From an uncultured Burkholderiales bacterium (GTDB taxonomy: Bacteria > Pseudomonadota > Gammaproteobacteria > Burkholderiales > Burkholderiaceae_C): 43,714 nucleotides of DNA. Of this stretch, positions 19,195 through 27,627 are shown in pieces. The translations under genes were made by a program, and so were the position numbers. Each line of letters opens with the position of its first letter. Position 1 is the stretch's first letter. The DNA lies in the NCBI GenBank assembly GCA_903870145.1, contig CAIQBO010000046.1, forward strand, positions 1 to 43,714, written 5' to 3'. The notes beneath the pieces are model-generated. The model was not told the DNA's origin and did no database searches. It saw nothing but the letters and a program-made list of their open reading frames with translations.

Positions 19195-19230
19195 TTGGAG
19201 CGCGCATTGAAATCATTTAATATATTAAAT
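19195..19230 (+). promoter_or_regulatory. hpaR promoter with 16-bp palindromic operator
   Basis: Positions 19215-19230 form a perfect 16-base palindrome, ATTTAATATATTAAAT, in an otherwise GC-rich region. A promoter fits with TTGGAG (19195-19200), a 17-base spacer and TAATAT (19218-19223), so the palindrome covers the -10. Perfect palindromes of this size are typical MarR-family operators. It lies just ahead of hpaR and is the likely site where HpaR represses itself and the hpa operon. Confidence 0.65.
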
Positions 19231-19235
19231 AAATA

Positions 19236-19721
19236 ATGTTTGCCATGAAAAAACAGCCCTTTAGCCACCGCAACTTGCCTGGTTTGCTGCTTCAAGCGCG
19301 CGAGGCTGTCATGGCCCACACGCGGCCAAGTTTGCGTGAGCAAGGCTTGTCTGACCAGCAGTGGCGTGTGCTGCGGGTATTGGGTGAGCACGCCCATTTG
19401 CCGCAAGGCGTTGAAACCGGTCGAGTGGCGCGTGAAGCCTTTTTACTGGGCCCCAGTTTGACTGGCGTATTGACACGCATGCAGCGAGATGGCCTGATCG
19501 AGCGCAGCAGTTGCATACTCGATGCGCGCCGCACGGTGGTGCGCGCAACACACAAGGGTTTGGCCAAAGTGCAAGCCCTCTCAGAAACCATCCAAGCCCA
19601 TTACGCTTGGATGGAAAGTGAATTGGGAAAACAAAAACTGGCGCAGTTGTACCAACTGCTGGACGCCGTGATCCAATTGGAGCCTGCGGACTACCGCGTG
19701 CCCGAAGTTATTTTGGAGTGA
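19236..19721 (+). CDS. hpaR: MarR-family repressor of homoprotocatechuate genes
   Basis: The 161-residue protein has the MarR winged-helix layout: an N-terminal dimerisation helix, RVLRVLGEH...VARE recognition helices, and the wing segment QRDGLIERSSCILDARRTVVRATHKG. HpaR in Escherichia coli represses the hpaGEDFHI operon and is released by pathway intermediates. Its place directly ahead of hpaG supports the same role here. Met1 (19236) sits almost at the predicted transcript start, so Met4 (19245) is possible; neither has an obvious ribosome-binding site. Confidence 0.9.
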   Translation: MFAMKKQPFSHRNLPGLLLQAREAVMAHTRPSLREQGLSDQQWRVLRVLGEHAHLPQGVETGRVAREAFLLGPSLTGVLTRMQRDGLIERSSCILDARRTVVRATHKGLAKVQALSETIQAHYAWMESELGKQKLAQLYQLLDAVIQLEPADYRVPEVILE

Positions 19722-19725
19722 ACAG

Positions 19726-20376
19726 ATGAACGCCGTGCATGTGCAGTCTTATTGGCCCCAAGGCACGGTGTATGGTGCCTTGCTCAATTTCAAACGCGAG
19801 TGGGAAGTGTGGGCGCCGCGCATGAACGAGGCGCCTTACAAAGGCGGCCCCAAAGCACCTGTGCTGTTCATCAAAACGGCCAATACGTTTTCACCATCAG
19901 GCGGCGCAATTGCCTTGCCAAGTGGTGTGCAAGAGGTTGACATCGGCGCCAATCTGGCATGGGTCATGGGAGAAGATGCGCAGCCTGTAGCTTGTGTGTT
20001 GATGAACGATGTGTCGATCCCACATGAGAGTTATTACCGACCACCGGTTAAATACAAATGCATCGATGGTTTTTTGGGCGTGGGCTCCAAAGCACTTGAA
20101 ATCCAAAACCTCAACAGCGACGCGATGGTGCTGAGGGTCAGTGTGAATGGCGTGTTGGTGCAGCGCGTTGATTACGCGCAGACGGTGCGCAAGTCACGTG
20201 CGTTGCTGCAAGACATCGCAACGTTCATGACATTTCAAGCCGGTGATGTGTTGATGCTGGGCAGCGATTGTTTGCCAGGAGGCAACCGGCCACGCGCCAA
20301 GCGGGGTGATCGGGTTGAAATTTCTGCACCAGGCTTTGAAAACTTGGCCAACGTTTTTGCAGGAGACGGCGCATGA
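19726..20376 (+). CDS. hpaG1: HpaG N-terminal-type unit: fumarylacetoacetate-hydrolase-family isomerase/decarboxylase
   Basis: In E. coli HpaG is one two-domain protein that decarboxylates 5-oxopent-3-ene-1,2,5-tricarboxylate and isomerises the product to 2-oxohept-4-ene-1,7-dioate. Here the two halves are separate genes. This 216-residue half has the fumarylacetoacetate-hydrolase fold with PVLFIKTANTFSPSGG and ANLAWVMGEDA, and a typical VLMLGSDCLPGG end. It starts 4 bases after hpaR and overlaps hpaG2 by four bases (ATGA at 20373). The two halves probably assemble together. Confidence 0.9.
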   Translation: MNAVHVQSYWPQGTVYGALLNFKREWEVWAPRMNEAPYKGGPKAPVLFIKTANTFSPSGGAIALPSGVQEVDIGANLAWVMGEDAQPVACVLMNDVSIPHESYYRPPVKYKCIDGFLGVGSKALEIQNLNSDAMVLRVSVNGVLVQRVDYAQTVRKSRALLQDIATFMTFQAGDVLMLGSDCLPGGNRPRAKRGDRVEISAPGFENLANVFAGDGA

Positions 20377-21143
20377 AGCACGCACGCATTGCATGGGCTG
20401 GCGCGATTCACGAGGCGGTGGAATCGGAGGGTGAGTTGTTGCTAACCCGCAGTCCTTGGGCCGGCAAACGTTTGAAATTTGACGAGGTGGTGTGGCTGCC
20501 GCCCCTGGCCCCCACGCCGCAGGCCAGAACCATTTTGGCCTTGGGCTTGAACTACGCAGACCACGCCAAAGAACTTGCCTTCAAAGCGCCTGAGGAGCCG
20601 CTGGTGTTTGTCAAAGGAGAGGCTTCGCTCATCGGACACAAGGCGTTGACAAAAAGACCTGAGGGCGTGACTTACATGCACTACGAATGCGAGTTGGCGG
20701 TGGTGATCGGACGCACGGCTAAAAATGTGAAAAAAGAAAATGCCTACGACCATGTGGCCGGTTACACAGTGGCCAATGATTACGCGATTCGCGACTATTT
20801 GGAAAATTGGTACCGCCCCAACCTGAAGGTCAAAAATCGCGACACCTGCACCCCGATCGGGCCATGGCGTGTGGATGCGCAAGACATTCATGCGCAGTTC
20901 GGCAGCCCTATGAACCTGGCTTTGCAAACCATCGTGAACGGCAAGATCACGCAAAGCGGGCACACCCGTGACATGATTTTTGATGTGCCAACATTGATCG
21001 AATACTTCAGTCAGTTCATGACATTGCAACCCGGCGATTTGATTTTGACGGGCACACCCGATGGGGTAGTGGACTGTCAGGTGGGTGATCAAATCGTCAC
21101 CGAAATTCAAGGCCTGGGCGCGCTGATCAACACCCTGGCATAA
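20373..21143 (+). CDS. hpaG2: HpaG C-terminal-type unit: fumarylacetoacetate-hydrolase-family isomerase/decarboxylase
   Basis: This is the second half of the split HpaG activity (256 residues). It has the metal-binding acidic residues of the fold in YECELAVVIGR, the family's NDYAIRDY and PIGPW stretches, and GDLILTGTPDGV near the C-terminus. The four-base overlap with hpaG1 implies coupled translation at similar levels. It is separated from hpaE by 58 bases. Confidence 0.92.
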   Translation: MKHARIAWAGAIHEAVESEGELLLTRSPWAGKRLKFDEVVWLPPLAPTPQARTILALGLNYADHAKELAFKAPEEPLVFVKGEASLIGHKALTKRPEGVTYMHYECELAVVIGRTAKNVKKENAYDHVAGYTVANDYAIRDYLENWYRPNLKVKNRDTCTPIGPWRVDAQDIHAQFGSPMNLALQTIVNGKITQSGHTRDMIFDVPTLIEYFSQFMTLQPGDLILTGTPDGVVDCQVGDQIVTEIQGLGALINTLA

Positions 21144-21201
21144 AGCCAAGAGCGATGCCTCAACCCCGAAACTTTCACCCCACCACGCACAAGGACAGAT
21201 C

Positions 21202-22671
21202 ATGCGCATAGACCATTTGATAGGTGGGCGCTCTGTGGCCAGTGGCCCAACTTTTGAGACACGTGACCCTGCCTCGCAAGAGGTCTTGGCTGAAGTATCT
21301 GCTGGCGGGCTGGCCGAAGTGAACCTGGCCGTGGCTGCTGCCAAAAAAGCCTTCCCCCAATGGGCCGCAACACCTGCGCCAGAGCGTGCCAAGATCATGC
21401 GCCAACTCGGCGCCTTGATCACGCAGCATGTCCCCGAGATTGCGCAAACGGAAACGCGCGACTGTGGCCAAGTGATCGCGCAAACGGGCAAACAATTGGT
21501 GCCACGCGCTGCAGACAACTTCACCTACTTTGCCGAAATGTGCACGCGGGTCGATGGCCACACTTACCCCACACCCACGCATTTGAACTACACCTTGTTT
21601 CATCCGGTGGGCGTGTGTGCCTTGATCAGCCCCTGGAATGTGCCTTTCATGACGGCCACTTGGAAAGTCGCGCCGTGCTTGGCCTTTGGCAACACTGCGG
21701 TGCTCAAGATGAGTGAGCTCTCACCCATGTCAGCGGCCCGCTTGGGCGAGCTGGCCTTAGAGGCCGGTGTGCCCCCAGGTGTTTTGAATTTGGTGCAGGG
21801 CTATGGCAAAGACGCAGGCGAGCCTTTGGTCTCGCACCCGGATGTGCGCGCGATTTCTTTCACGGGTTCAACCGCCACGGGTCAGCGCATTGTGCAAAGC
21901 GCGGGCCTTAAAAAATTCAGCATGGAGTTGGGCGGTAAATCACCGTTTGTGATTTTTGAAGACGCTGATTTGCCGCGCGCTTTGGACGCGGCGGTGTTCA
22001 TGATCTTCAGCAACAACGGCGAGCGCTGCACCGCAGGCAGTCGCATCTTGGTGCAGCAAAGCATTTATGCTGACTTCGTGCAAAAATTCACTGAGCGCGC
22101 CAAGCGCATTCAAGTGGGCGACCCGCTGGACGAAAACACAATCGTCGGCCCCATGATCAGCCAATCCCATTTGGCCAAAGTGCGCAGCTACATTGAGCTG
22201 GGCCCCAAGGAGGGCGCCACCTTGGTGTGCGGTGGTTTGGACCGCCCCTCGTATGCACCTGAGTTGCCAGAGCGCGTGAAAAAAGGCAACTTCGTTTGGC
22301 CAACGGTGTTTGCCGATGTAGACAACCGAATGAAGATCGCGCAAGATGAAATTTTTGGGCCCGTTGCTTGTCTGATTCCTTTCAAAGATGAAGCGCATGC
22401 GATCGAATTGGCCAATGACATTCAATACGGCTTGTCCAGTTATGTTTGGACCGAAAACATCGGGCGCGCGCACCGCGTGGCCGCTGCCGTGGAGGCTGGC
22501 ATGTGTTTTGTCAACAGCCAAAACGTGCGCGATTTGCGTCAACCTTTTGGCGGCACCAAGGCCAGCGGCACGGGGCGTGAAGGCGGCACATGGAGCTACG
22601 AAGTTTTTTGTGAACCCAAAAACGTGGCAGTGTCTTTGGGCTCGCATCACATTCCACATTGGGGAGTTTGA
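21202..22671 (+). CDS. hpaE: 5-carboxymethyl-2-hydroxymuconate semialdehyde dehydrogenase
   Basis: HpaE oxidises the ring-cleavage semialdehyde to 5-carboxymethyl-2-hydroxymuconate with NAD. The 489-residue aldehyde dehydrogenase has the general-base Glu at E242 (MELGGKSPF), nucleophile C276 (NNGERCTAGS), and the Rossmann FTGSTATG segment. AAGGA about 8 bases before the ATG at 21202 supports the start. It stops two bases before the hpaD start. Confidence 0.95.
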   Translation: MRIDHLIGGRSVASGPTFETRDPASQEVLAEVSAGGLAEVNLAVAAAKKAFPQWAATPAPERAKIMRQLGALITQHVPEIAQTETRDCGQVIAQTGKQLVPRAADNFTYFAEMCTRVDGHTYPTPTHLNYTLFHPVGVCALISPWNVPFMTATWKVAPCLAFGNTAVLKMSELSPMSAARLGELALEAGVPPGVLNLVQGYGKDAGEPLVSHPDVRAISFTGSTATGQRIVQSAGLKKFSMELGGKSPFVIFEDADLPRALDAAVFMIFSNNGERCTAGSRILVQQSIYADFVQKFTERAKRIQVGDPLDENTIVGPMISQSHLAKVRSYIELGPKEGATLVCGGLDRPSYAPELPERVKKGNFVWPTVFADVDNRMKIAQDEIFGPVACLIPFKDEAHAIELANDIQYGLSSYVWTENIGRAHRVAAAVEAGMCFVNSQNVRDLRQPFGGTKASGTGREGGTWSYEVFCEPKNVAVSLGSHHIPHWGV

Positions 22672-22673
22672 AG

Positions 22674-23627
22674 ATGGGACAACTCGCTCTGGCAGCCAAA
22701 ATCACGCATGTGCCCTCGATGTATTTGAGCGAGCTCGATGGCCCACAAAAAGGCACACGACAAGCGGCCATCGATGGGCACCATGAAATTGACCGGCGTT
22801 GCCGCGCCCTGGGGGTCGACACGATCGTGGTGTTTGACACGCATTGGCTGGTGAACTCGGCCTACCACCTGAACAACGCCGCACATTTCAAAGGTGTTTA
22901 CACCAGCAACGAGTTGCCGCACTTTATCAGCAACATGGCCTATGAATACGATGGCAATCCTGCACTGGGGAATGTGTTGTCCAAGGCCTGCAACGATGCG
23001 GGTGTGCTGACCTTGGCGCACGAGCACACCACGCTGGCGCTGGAGTACGGCACGCTGGTGCCCATGCGGTACATGAATGCCGATCGACATTACAAAGTGA
23101 TTTCGGTCTCTGCTTTGTGCATGGTGCACTCGCTGGCTGACAGTGCGCGCTTGGGTTGGGCCATGCGATGCGCAGTCGAGCAGCATTACGAGGGCAAGGT
23201 GGCCTTTTTTGCCAGTGGATCGCTGTCGCACCGGTTTGCCCAAAATGGTTTGGCGCCAGACTACGCCAATAAAATTTGGAGCCCTTTTTTAGAGCAACTC
23301 GATCGCCGCGTGATCGAGTTGTGGCAGCGCGGCGACTGGCCTACCTTTTGCGCCATGCTGCCCGAGTACGCAGCCAAAGGGCATGGCGAAGGTTTCATGC
23401 ACGACACGGCCATGCTGCTGGGCGCTTTGGGGTGGGACCGTTACGCAGGCCAGGCCGAAGTGATCACGCCGTACTTCCCAAGCTCTGGCACGGGGCAGAT
23501 CAATGCGGTGTTTCCGGTCACGCAGCTTGCATCCAAAAATAAAAGCGAGCTGAACAATGACCGCTTGGACGTGAGCAATTTACAAGACCCGGCGGCGCTC
23601 TATGCGGCGGGCGCGAGCCGGCTGTAA
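22674..23627 (+). CDS. hpaD: Homoprotocatechuate (3,4-dihydroxyphenylacetate) 2,3-dioxygenase
   Basis: HpaD opens the aromatic ring of homoprotocatechuate by extradiol (meta) cleavage. The 317-residue protein belongs to the LigB-like class III extradiol dioxygenases; likely iron ligands are H12 (ITHVPSMYLSE), H57 (VVFDTHWLV) and E239 (GHGEGFMHD). The ATG at 22674 is two bases after the hpaE stop, with GGAG upstream. This family, rather than the vicinal-oxygen-chelate type, is the one found in the E. coli hpa cluster. Confidence 0.94.
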   Translation: MGQLALAAKITHVPSMYLSELDGPQKGTRQAAIDGHHEIDRRCRALGVDTIVVFDTHWLVNSAYHLNNAAHFKGVYTSNELPHFISNMAYEYDGNPALGNVLSKACNDAGVLTLAHEHTTLALEYGTLVPMRYMNADRHYKVISVSALCMVHSLADSARLGWAMRCAVEQHYEGKVAFFASGSLSHRFAQNGLAPDYANKIWSPFLEQLDRRVIELWQRGDWPTFCAMLPEYAAKGHGEGFMHDTAMLLGALGWDRYAGQAEVITPYFPSSGTGQINAVFPVTQLASKNKSELNNDRLDVSNLQDPAALYAAGASRL

Positions 23628-23680
23628 AAGCGGTCACCCTGTTCATTTTCAATCCGCAATTTTTCAAGCGAGCCCAGCAC

Positions 23681-24136
23681 ATGCCTCATCTGGTCATTCT
23701 TTACACCGGGCAACTCGACGCCGAAACCGATATGAAACTGCTCTGCCGCAGTTTGGCCGACGCCATGCTGAGTGTGCGCGATGAAGAGAACAAACAAGTT
23801 TTCCCCACTGGCGGCACCCGCGTGCTGGCCTACCCCGCGCCGCACTACGCAGTGGCTGATGGTGGCGAGGCCGGGCGCAAAGCAGCTAAATTTGAGAGCC
23901 GTCCGGGCGGTGGCTCCAGCGACTACGCGTTTGTGTATTTGAACGTGCGCATGGGCCGCGGGCGAACTCAGGCCACGCAGCAACGCGCGGGGCAGGTGTT
24001 GCTGGCCGTGACGCAAAAGCACTTTGCTGATATTTTTGTCAAACGCCATGTGGGTATCACATTGCAAATTGACGAGGGCCACGAAGTGTTTGATGCCAAA
24101 CACAGCAACCTGCACCCCTTGTTTCAAGCCCTTTGA
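23681..24136 (+). CDS. hpaF: 5-carboxymethyl-2-hydroxymuconate delta-isomerase
   Basis: HpaF is a tautomerase-superfamily isomerase acting after HpaE. The proline just after the initiator Met (MPHLVILY), which becomes the N-terminal catalytic proline, is present. The 151-residue length is somewhat longer than the E. coli protein (126 residues), mainly in the middle (DEENKQVFPTGG to GEAGRKAAKF), but DYAFVYLNVRMGRGR, FADIFVKRHVGITLQI and HSNLHPLF match the family. It follows hpaD by 53 bases. Confidence 0.9.
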   Translation: MPHLVILYTGQLDAETDMKLLCRSLADAMLSVRDEENKQVFPTGGTRVLAYPAPHYAVADGGEAGRKAAKFESRPGGGSSDYAFVYLNVRMGRGRTQATQQRAGQVLLAVTQKHFADIFVKRHVGITLQIDEGHEVFDAKHSNLHPLFQAL

Positions 24137-24170
24137 TGCACGCAAAATGCACCTAAATTGAAAGCACAGC

Positions 24171-24989
24171 ATGTTTGATTCACAACGCATTGCCATGTTG
24201 GCTGCTGAGCTGCAGCAAGCCAAACAAACACGCAAGCAAGTCGAGCATTTTTCCAAACGTTTTCCTGAAATGACGGTGCAAGACGGCTACCGTGTCAGCC
24301 GCGCTTGGGTGGACTTGCAATTGGCGCAAGGCCGGCGCATCATCGGCCACAAAATTGGCTTGACATCTCGGGCCATGCAGCAAGCCAGTCAAATTGACGA
24401 GCCCGATTTTGGCAGCTTGCTCGACGACATGCTCTACACCTGCACAGCCGGTGAAATTTTGGAGATACCGCTTGAAAACTTCATTGCGCCGCGCGTGGAA
24501 GTGGAGTTGGCCTTCATGCTGAAAAAAGACCTACAAGGCCCCGAAGTGACTCTGGAGCAAGTGCTTCAAGCCACGCAATACGTCACGCCTGCCATTGAAA
24601 TCATTGACGCGCGCATTGAACAATTTGACAGGCACACCCGCCTCATGCGCAAGGTGTTTGACACCATCAGCGACAACGCGGCCAACGCTGGCATTGTGGT
24701 GGGCGCGCTGCAAGCCGACCCCTTGCAAACCAACTTGCCTTGGTGCGGCGCCGTCTTGCGACAAAATGGCGTGGTTGAAGAAACTGGTTTGGCAGCCGGT
24801 GTGCAAGGCCATCCGGCCATTGGCATTGCTTGGCTGGCCAACAAGTTGGCGCCTTGGGGCGAGCGCTTGTTGGCGGGGCAACTGGTCTTGGCAGGCTCTT
24901 TCACGCGGCCTGTGGCAGCCCAAGCTGGCGATCTGTTTGATGCCGATTACGGCCCTTTAGGGCGATTGCAATTTCGTTTTGTTCAATAG
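24171..24989 (+). CDS. hpaH: 2-oxohept-4-ene-1,7-dioate hydratase
   Basis: HpaH hydrates the isomerised intermediate to 4-hydroxy-2-oxoheptane-1,7-dioate. The 272-residue protein matches the hydratase/decarboxylase family: [13 protein letters not shown], the metal-binding EVELAFML stretch, and the C-terminal [17 protein letters not shown] segment. It starts 34 bases after hpaF and is followed by hpaI after 10 bases. It appears complete. Confidence 0.94.
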   Translation: MFDSQRIAMLAAELQQAKQTRKQVEHFSKRFPEMTVQDGYRVSRAWVDLQLAQGRRIIGHKIGLTSRAMQQASQIDEPDFGSLLDDMLYTCTAGEILEIPLENFIAPRVEVELAFMLKKDLQGPEVTLEQVLQATQYVTPAIEIIDARIEQFDRHTRLMRKVFDTISDNAANAGIVVGALQADPLQTNLPWCGAVLRQNGVVEETGLAAGVQGHPAIGIAWLANKLAPWGERLLAGQLVLAGSFTRPVAAQAGDLFDADYGPLGRLQFRFVQ

Positions 24990-24999
24990 GAAAAATTTC

Positions 25000-25818
25000 A
25001 TGAAAACTCCCATCAACCCATTCAAGCTTGCAATGCAAGAACACAAGGCGCAAATCGGCCTTTGGCTCGGCTTGGCCAGCAACATCAGCACAGAAATTTG
25101 CGCTTTGGCAGGCTTTGATTGGTTGTTGGTCGATGCAGAACACACACCCACCGACTTGCGCACCACCCAAGTGCAATTGCAAACCATCGCCGCTTACCCG
25201 CAAACCCACGCGGTTGTTCGCGTACCCTATGGTGACACCGTCCTCATCAAACAATTTTTAGATTTGGGCGCGCAAACTTTGTTGGTGCCCATGGTGGACA
25301 CGCAGGCCCAAGCTGCTGACTGCGTGCGCGCTATGCGTTACCCTCAAAACGATGGACAAGGCGGCGTGCGCGGCATGGCGGGCGCGCGCGCATCTCGCTG
25401 GGGACATCTGAACAACTACCCCCAAGAAGCCAATGCGCAAGTGTGCTTGCTGGTGCAAGTCGAAACGCGCGAAGCACTGAACAACTTGGAAGCCATTGCC
25501 AACACCCCCGGGGTGGACGGTGTGTTCATCGGACCTGCTGACTTGTCGGCTTCTTTGGGCCATGCGGGGCAACCCGGTCACCCCGATGTTCAAGCAGCGA
25601 TTGAAGATGCCATCGCGCGTATATTGAAAGCGGGCAAAGCCCCTGGCATTTTGACTGCGGATGAGGCCCTGGCCAAGCATTACCTCAGCTTGGGGGCGCT
25701 GTTTGTGGCCGTGGGTTTGGAGGTGCAAATTTTGATGCGTCAGAGCACTGCATTGGCACAAAGGTTCAAAGCCACTGCGGTCGACTTGCCTGCCATGCAA
25801 AAAGGTCAGGTGTACTAA
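25000..25818 (+). CDS. hpaI: 4-hydroxy-2-oxoheptane-1,7-dioate aldolase
   Basis: HpaI is a class II (metal-dependent) pyruvate aldolase that cleaves the final intermediate to pyruvate and succinate semialdehyde. The 272-residue TIM-barrel has the HpcH/HpaI family motifs: WLLVDAEHTP, MVDTQAQA, RGMAGARASRWG and VFIGPADLSASLG with metal-ligand Glu/Asp. AGGA lies about 10 bases before the ATG at 25000; an earlier ATG at 24979 inside hpaH is less likely. It completes the HpaGEDFHI set. Confidence 0.95.
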   Translation: MKTPINPFKLAMQEHKAQIGLWLGLASNISTEICALAGFDWLLVDAEHTPTDLRTTQVQLQTIAAYPQTHAVVRVPYGDTVLIKQFLDLGAQTLLVPMVDTQAQAADCVRAMRYPQNDGQGGVRGMAGARASRWGHLNNYPQEANAQVCLLVQVETREALNNLEAIANTPGVDGVFIGPADLSASLGHAGQPGHPDVQAAIEDAIARILKAGKAPGILTADEALAKHYLSLGALFVAVGLEVQILMRQSTALAQRFKATAVDLPAMQKGQVY

Positions 25819-25822
25819 GCCC

Positions 25823-26611
25823 ATGCGAGCGCACGAACTCCCACCTGCACGCCTCTTCAAGAGCAGCGTTCACCCCGACGAGTGGGCCGCCCGTTTGGAG
25901 CTGGCCGCTTGCTACCGCGTGTTTGCGCACTTGGGGTGGACCGAGATGATTTACAACCACATCACCTTGAGATTGCCCACATCGGTCAGCGGTGCAGAAA
26001 AGCATTTTTTGATCAACCCGTTTGGCCTGCATTACAGCGAAGTCACTGCCAGCAATTTGGTCAAAATAGATTTGCAAGGCCGTGTCTTAGACGGCTCGCC
26101 ATACCCTGTCAATCCGGCCGGCTTTACGGTGCATGCCGCTTTGCACGATGCGCTGCCTGCAGCGCACTGCGTGATGCACACCCACACCACCGCCGGTGTG
26201 GCCGTGGCTTGCTTAGAAGGTGGTTTGCAGCAAACCAATTTTTATTCTGCACAGCTGCACGAGATGGTGGCCTACCATGACTTTGAAGGCATCACGATTC
26301 ACGCGCATGAGGCTCCCCGATTGTTGCGCAGCATCGGGCAAAAGCAAGCGGTGATTTTGCGCAACCATGGGCTGCTGGCGTGGGGTCAAAACCTACCTCA
26401 AACATTTGCCATTTTGTGGACCTTGCAGCGCGCCTGTGAAATTCAGTTGGCCACCTTCAGCATGGGCCCAGCCATTCCTGTCGCGCCCGACGTGGCCGCG
26501 CGGTGCACCCGCGATGCATTGCAATTCAATCCCCAACATGGCGCAGGGCAAGACGTCTATGACGCCTTGGTGCGACAAATCGATCGACAAGATGAGAGCT
26601 ACCGCTTATGA
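25823..26611 (+). CDS. Class II aldolase/adducin-family protein
   Basis: This 262-residue protein has the zinc-binding class II aldolase/adducin-head fold: an MHTHTTAG motif with two His ligands, a further VILRNHGLLAWG, and the early GWTEMIYNHITLR segment. Members include fuculose-phosphate aldolase and several decarboxylases, so the reaction cannot be told from sequence. It starts 4 bases after hpaI and overlaps the next gene by four bases, so it is in the hpa transcript. A role in handling a C-C bond of a pathway-related acid is inference. Confidence 0.88.
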   Translation: MRAHELPPARLFKSSVHPDEWAARLELAACYRVFAHLGWTEMIYNHITLRLPTSVSGAEKHFLINPFGLHYSEVTASNLVKIDLQGRVLDGSPYPVNPAGFTVHAALHDALPAAHCVMHTHTTAGVAVACLEGGLQQTNFYSAQLHEMVAYHDFEGITIHAHEAPRLLRSIGQKQAVILRNHGLLAWGQNLPQTFAILWTLQRACEIQLATFSMGPAIPVAPDVAARCTRDALQFNPQHGAGQDVYDALVRQIDRQDESYRL

Positions 26612-27627
26612 AAGTTTGTATTTATGGTGCAGGCGCCATTGGGGCTTGGCTGGGTGTGCATCTGGCCCAGGCGGGCTGCGAACTCAGTGTGGTGGCGCGT
26701 GGCAAAACGCTCACCGCGCTGCAAACGCAAGGCATGCAATGCATCGAAGCGGCCAGCGCAGACTCACGCAGCATCGTGCAAGTCAAGGCCTCTGACAAGC
26801 CCGCTGATTTGGGGCCACAAGACTTGGTGATCATTGCCGTGAAGGCACCGGCCATGCTGGAAGTGGCCCAAGGCATTGCACCACTGCTGGGGCCCAACAC
26901 CATGGTATTGACGGCCATGAACGGCGTGCCGTGGTGGTTTTTCCAAGGCTTTGGCGGCGCACTGCAGGGCGTGCGTTTGAACACCATCGACCCCGATGGG
27001 GCCATCGCAAATGCCATTCCTGCCCAGCATGTGCTGGGCTGCGTGGTTCATGCCAGTTGTTCGTTGGACGCCCCTGGCGTGGTGCGCCATCACTTTGGAC
27101 AAGGCTTGATACTGGGAGAGCCTGCCTTGACGAATGGCGCTGCTGCCAGCCCACGTGTGCAAGCCTTGGTTGAGTTGCTGCAAAGCGCGGGTTATGCCGC
27201 GTCGGCATCGGCACAAATTCAAAAAGATGTTTGGTTCAAGTTGTGGGGCAACATGACAGTCAACCCCATCAGCGCTTTCACGGGGGCCACCATTGACTTG
27301 ATCATGGAAGATGATTTGGTGCGCAATTTTGCCTCGAGCATCATGCTTGAAGCGCGCGAGATTGGTCAGAAAATTGGCATTCCCATTGAGCAATCACCAG
27401 AAGACCGGCACACGCTCACGCGCAAATTAGGAGCCTTTAAAACCTCCATGCTGCAAGATGTGCAAGCGGGCAAAGCCGTTGAGCTCGATGCCTTGGTCAG
27501 CGTGGTGCGTGAACTGGGCCAATTGACGCACGTGGCCACACCGTACACCGATGCGCTGCTGGGCTTGAGTCGCCTGCATGCCAGGGTGCATGGCTTGTAT
27601 CCTGCAAAATCAGCGCATGACCACTGA
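26608..27627 (+). CDS. Ketopantoate reductase (PanE/ApbA)-family oxidoreductase
   Basis: The 339-residue protein opens with the NAD(P) Rossmann motif CIYGAGAIGAWLG and has the later ketopantoate reductase-type KDVWFKLWGNMTVNPI stretch with the catalytic Lys. It is longer than typical PanE (about 300 residues). Genes of this family near catabolic clusters often reduce other 2-oxo acids, so PanE activity is not assumed. It overlaps the aldolase-family gene upstream (four bases) and the DMT gene downstream (11 bases). Confidence 0.87.
   Translation: MKVCIYGAGAIGAWLGVHLAQAGCELSVVARGKTLTALQTQGMQCIEAASADSRSIVQVKASDKPADLGPQDLVIIAVKAPAMLEVAQGIAPLLGPNTMVLTAMNGVPWWFFQGFGGALQGVRLNTIDPDGAIANAIPAQHVLGCVVHASCSLDAPGVVRHHFGQGLILGEPALTNGAAASPRVQALVELLQSAGYAASASAQIQKDVWFKLWGNMTVNPISAFTGATIDLIMEDDLVRNFASSIMLEAREIGQKIGIPIEQSPEDRHTLTRKLGAFKTSMLQDVQAGKAVELDALVSVVRELGQLTHVATPYTDALLGLSRLHARVHGLYPAKSAHDH

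Noticed and set aside
20442..21524. Long open frame (360 codons) on the minus strand opposite hpaG2 and hpaE
   Set aside because: The plus strand encodes two clearly recognised enzymes here with intact motifs; the antisense product is low-complexity and matches nothing known. Long antisense frames are common in GC-rich coding DNA.
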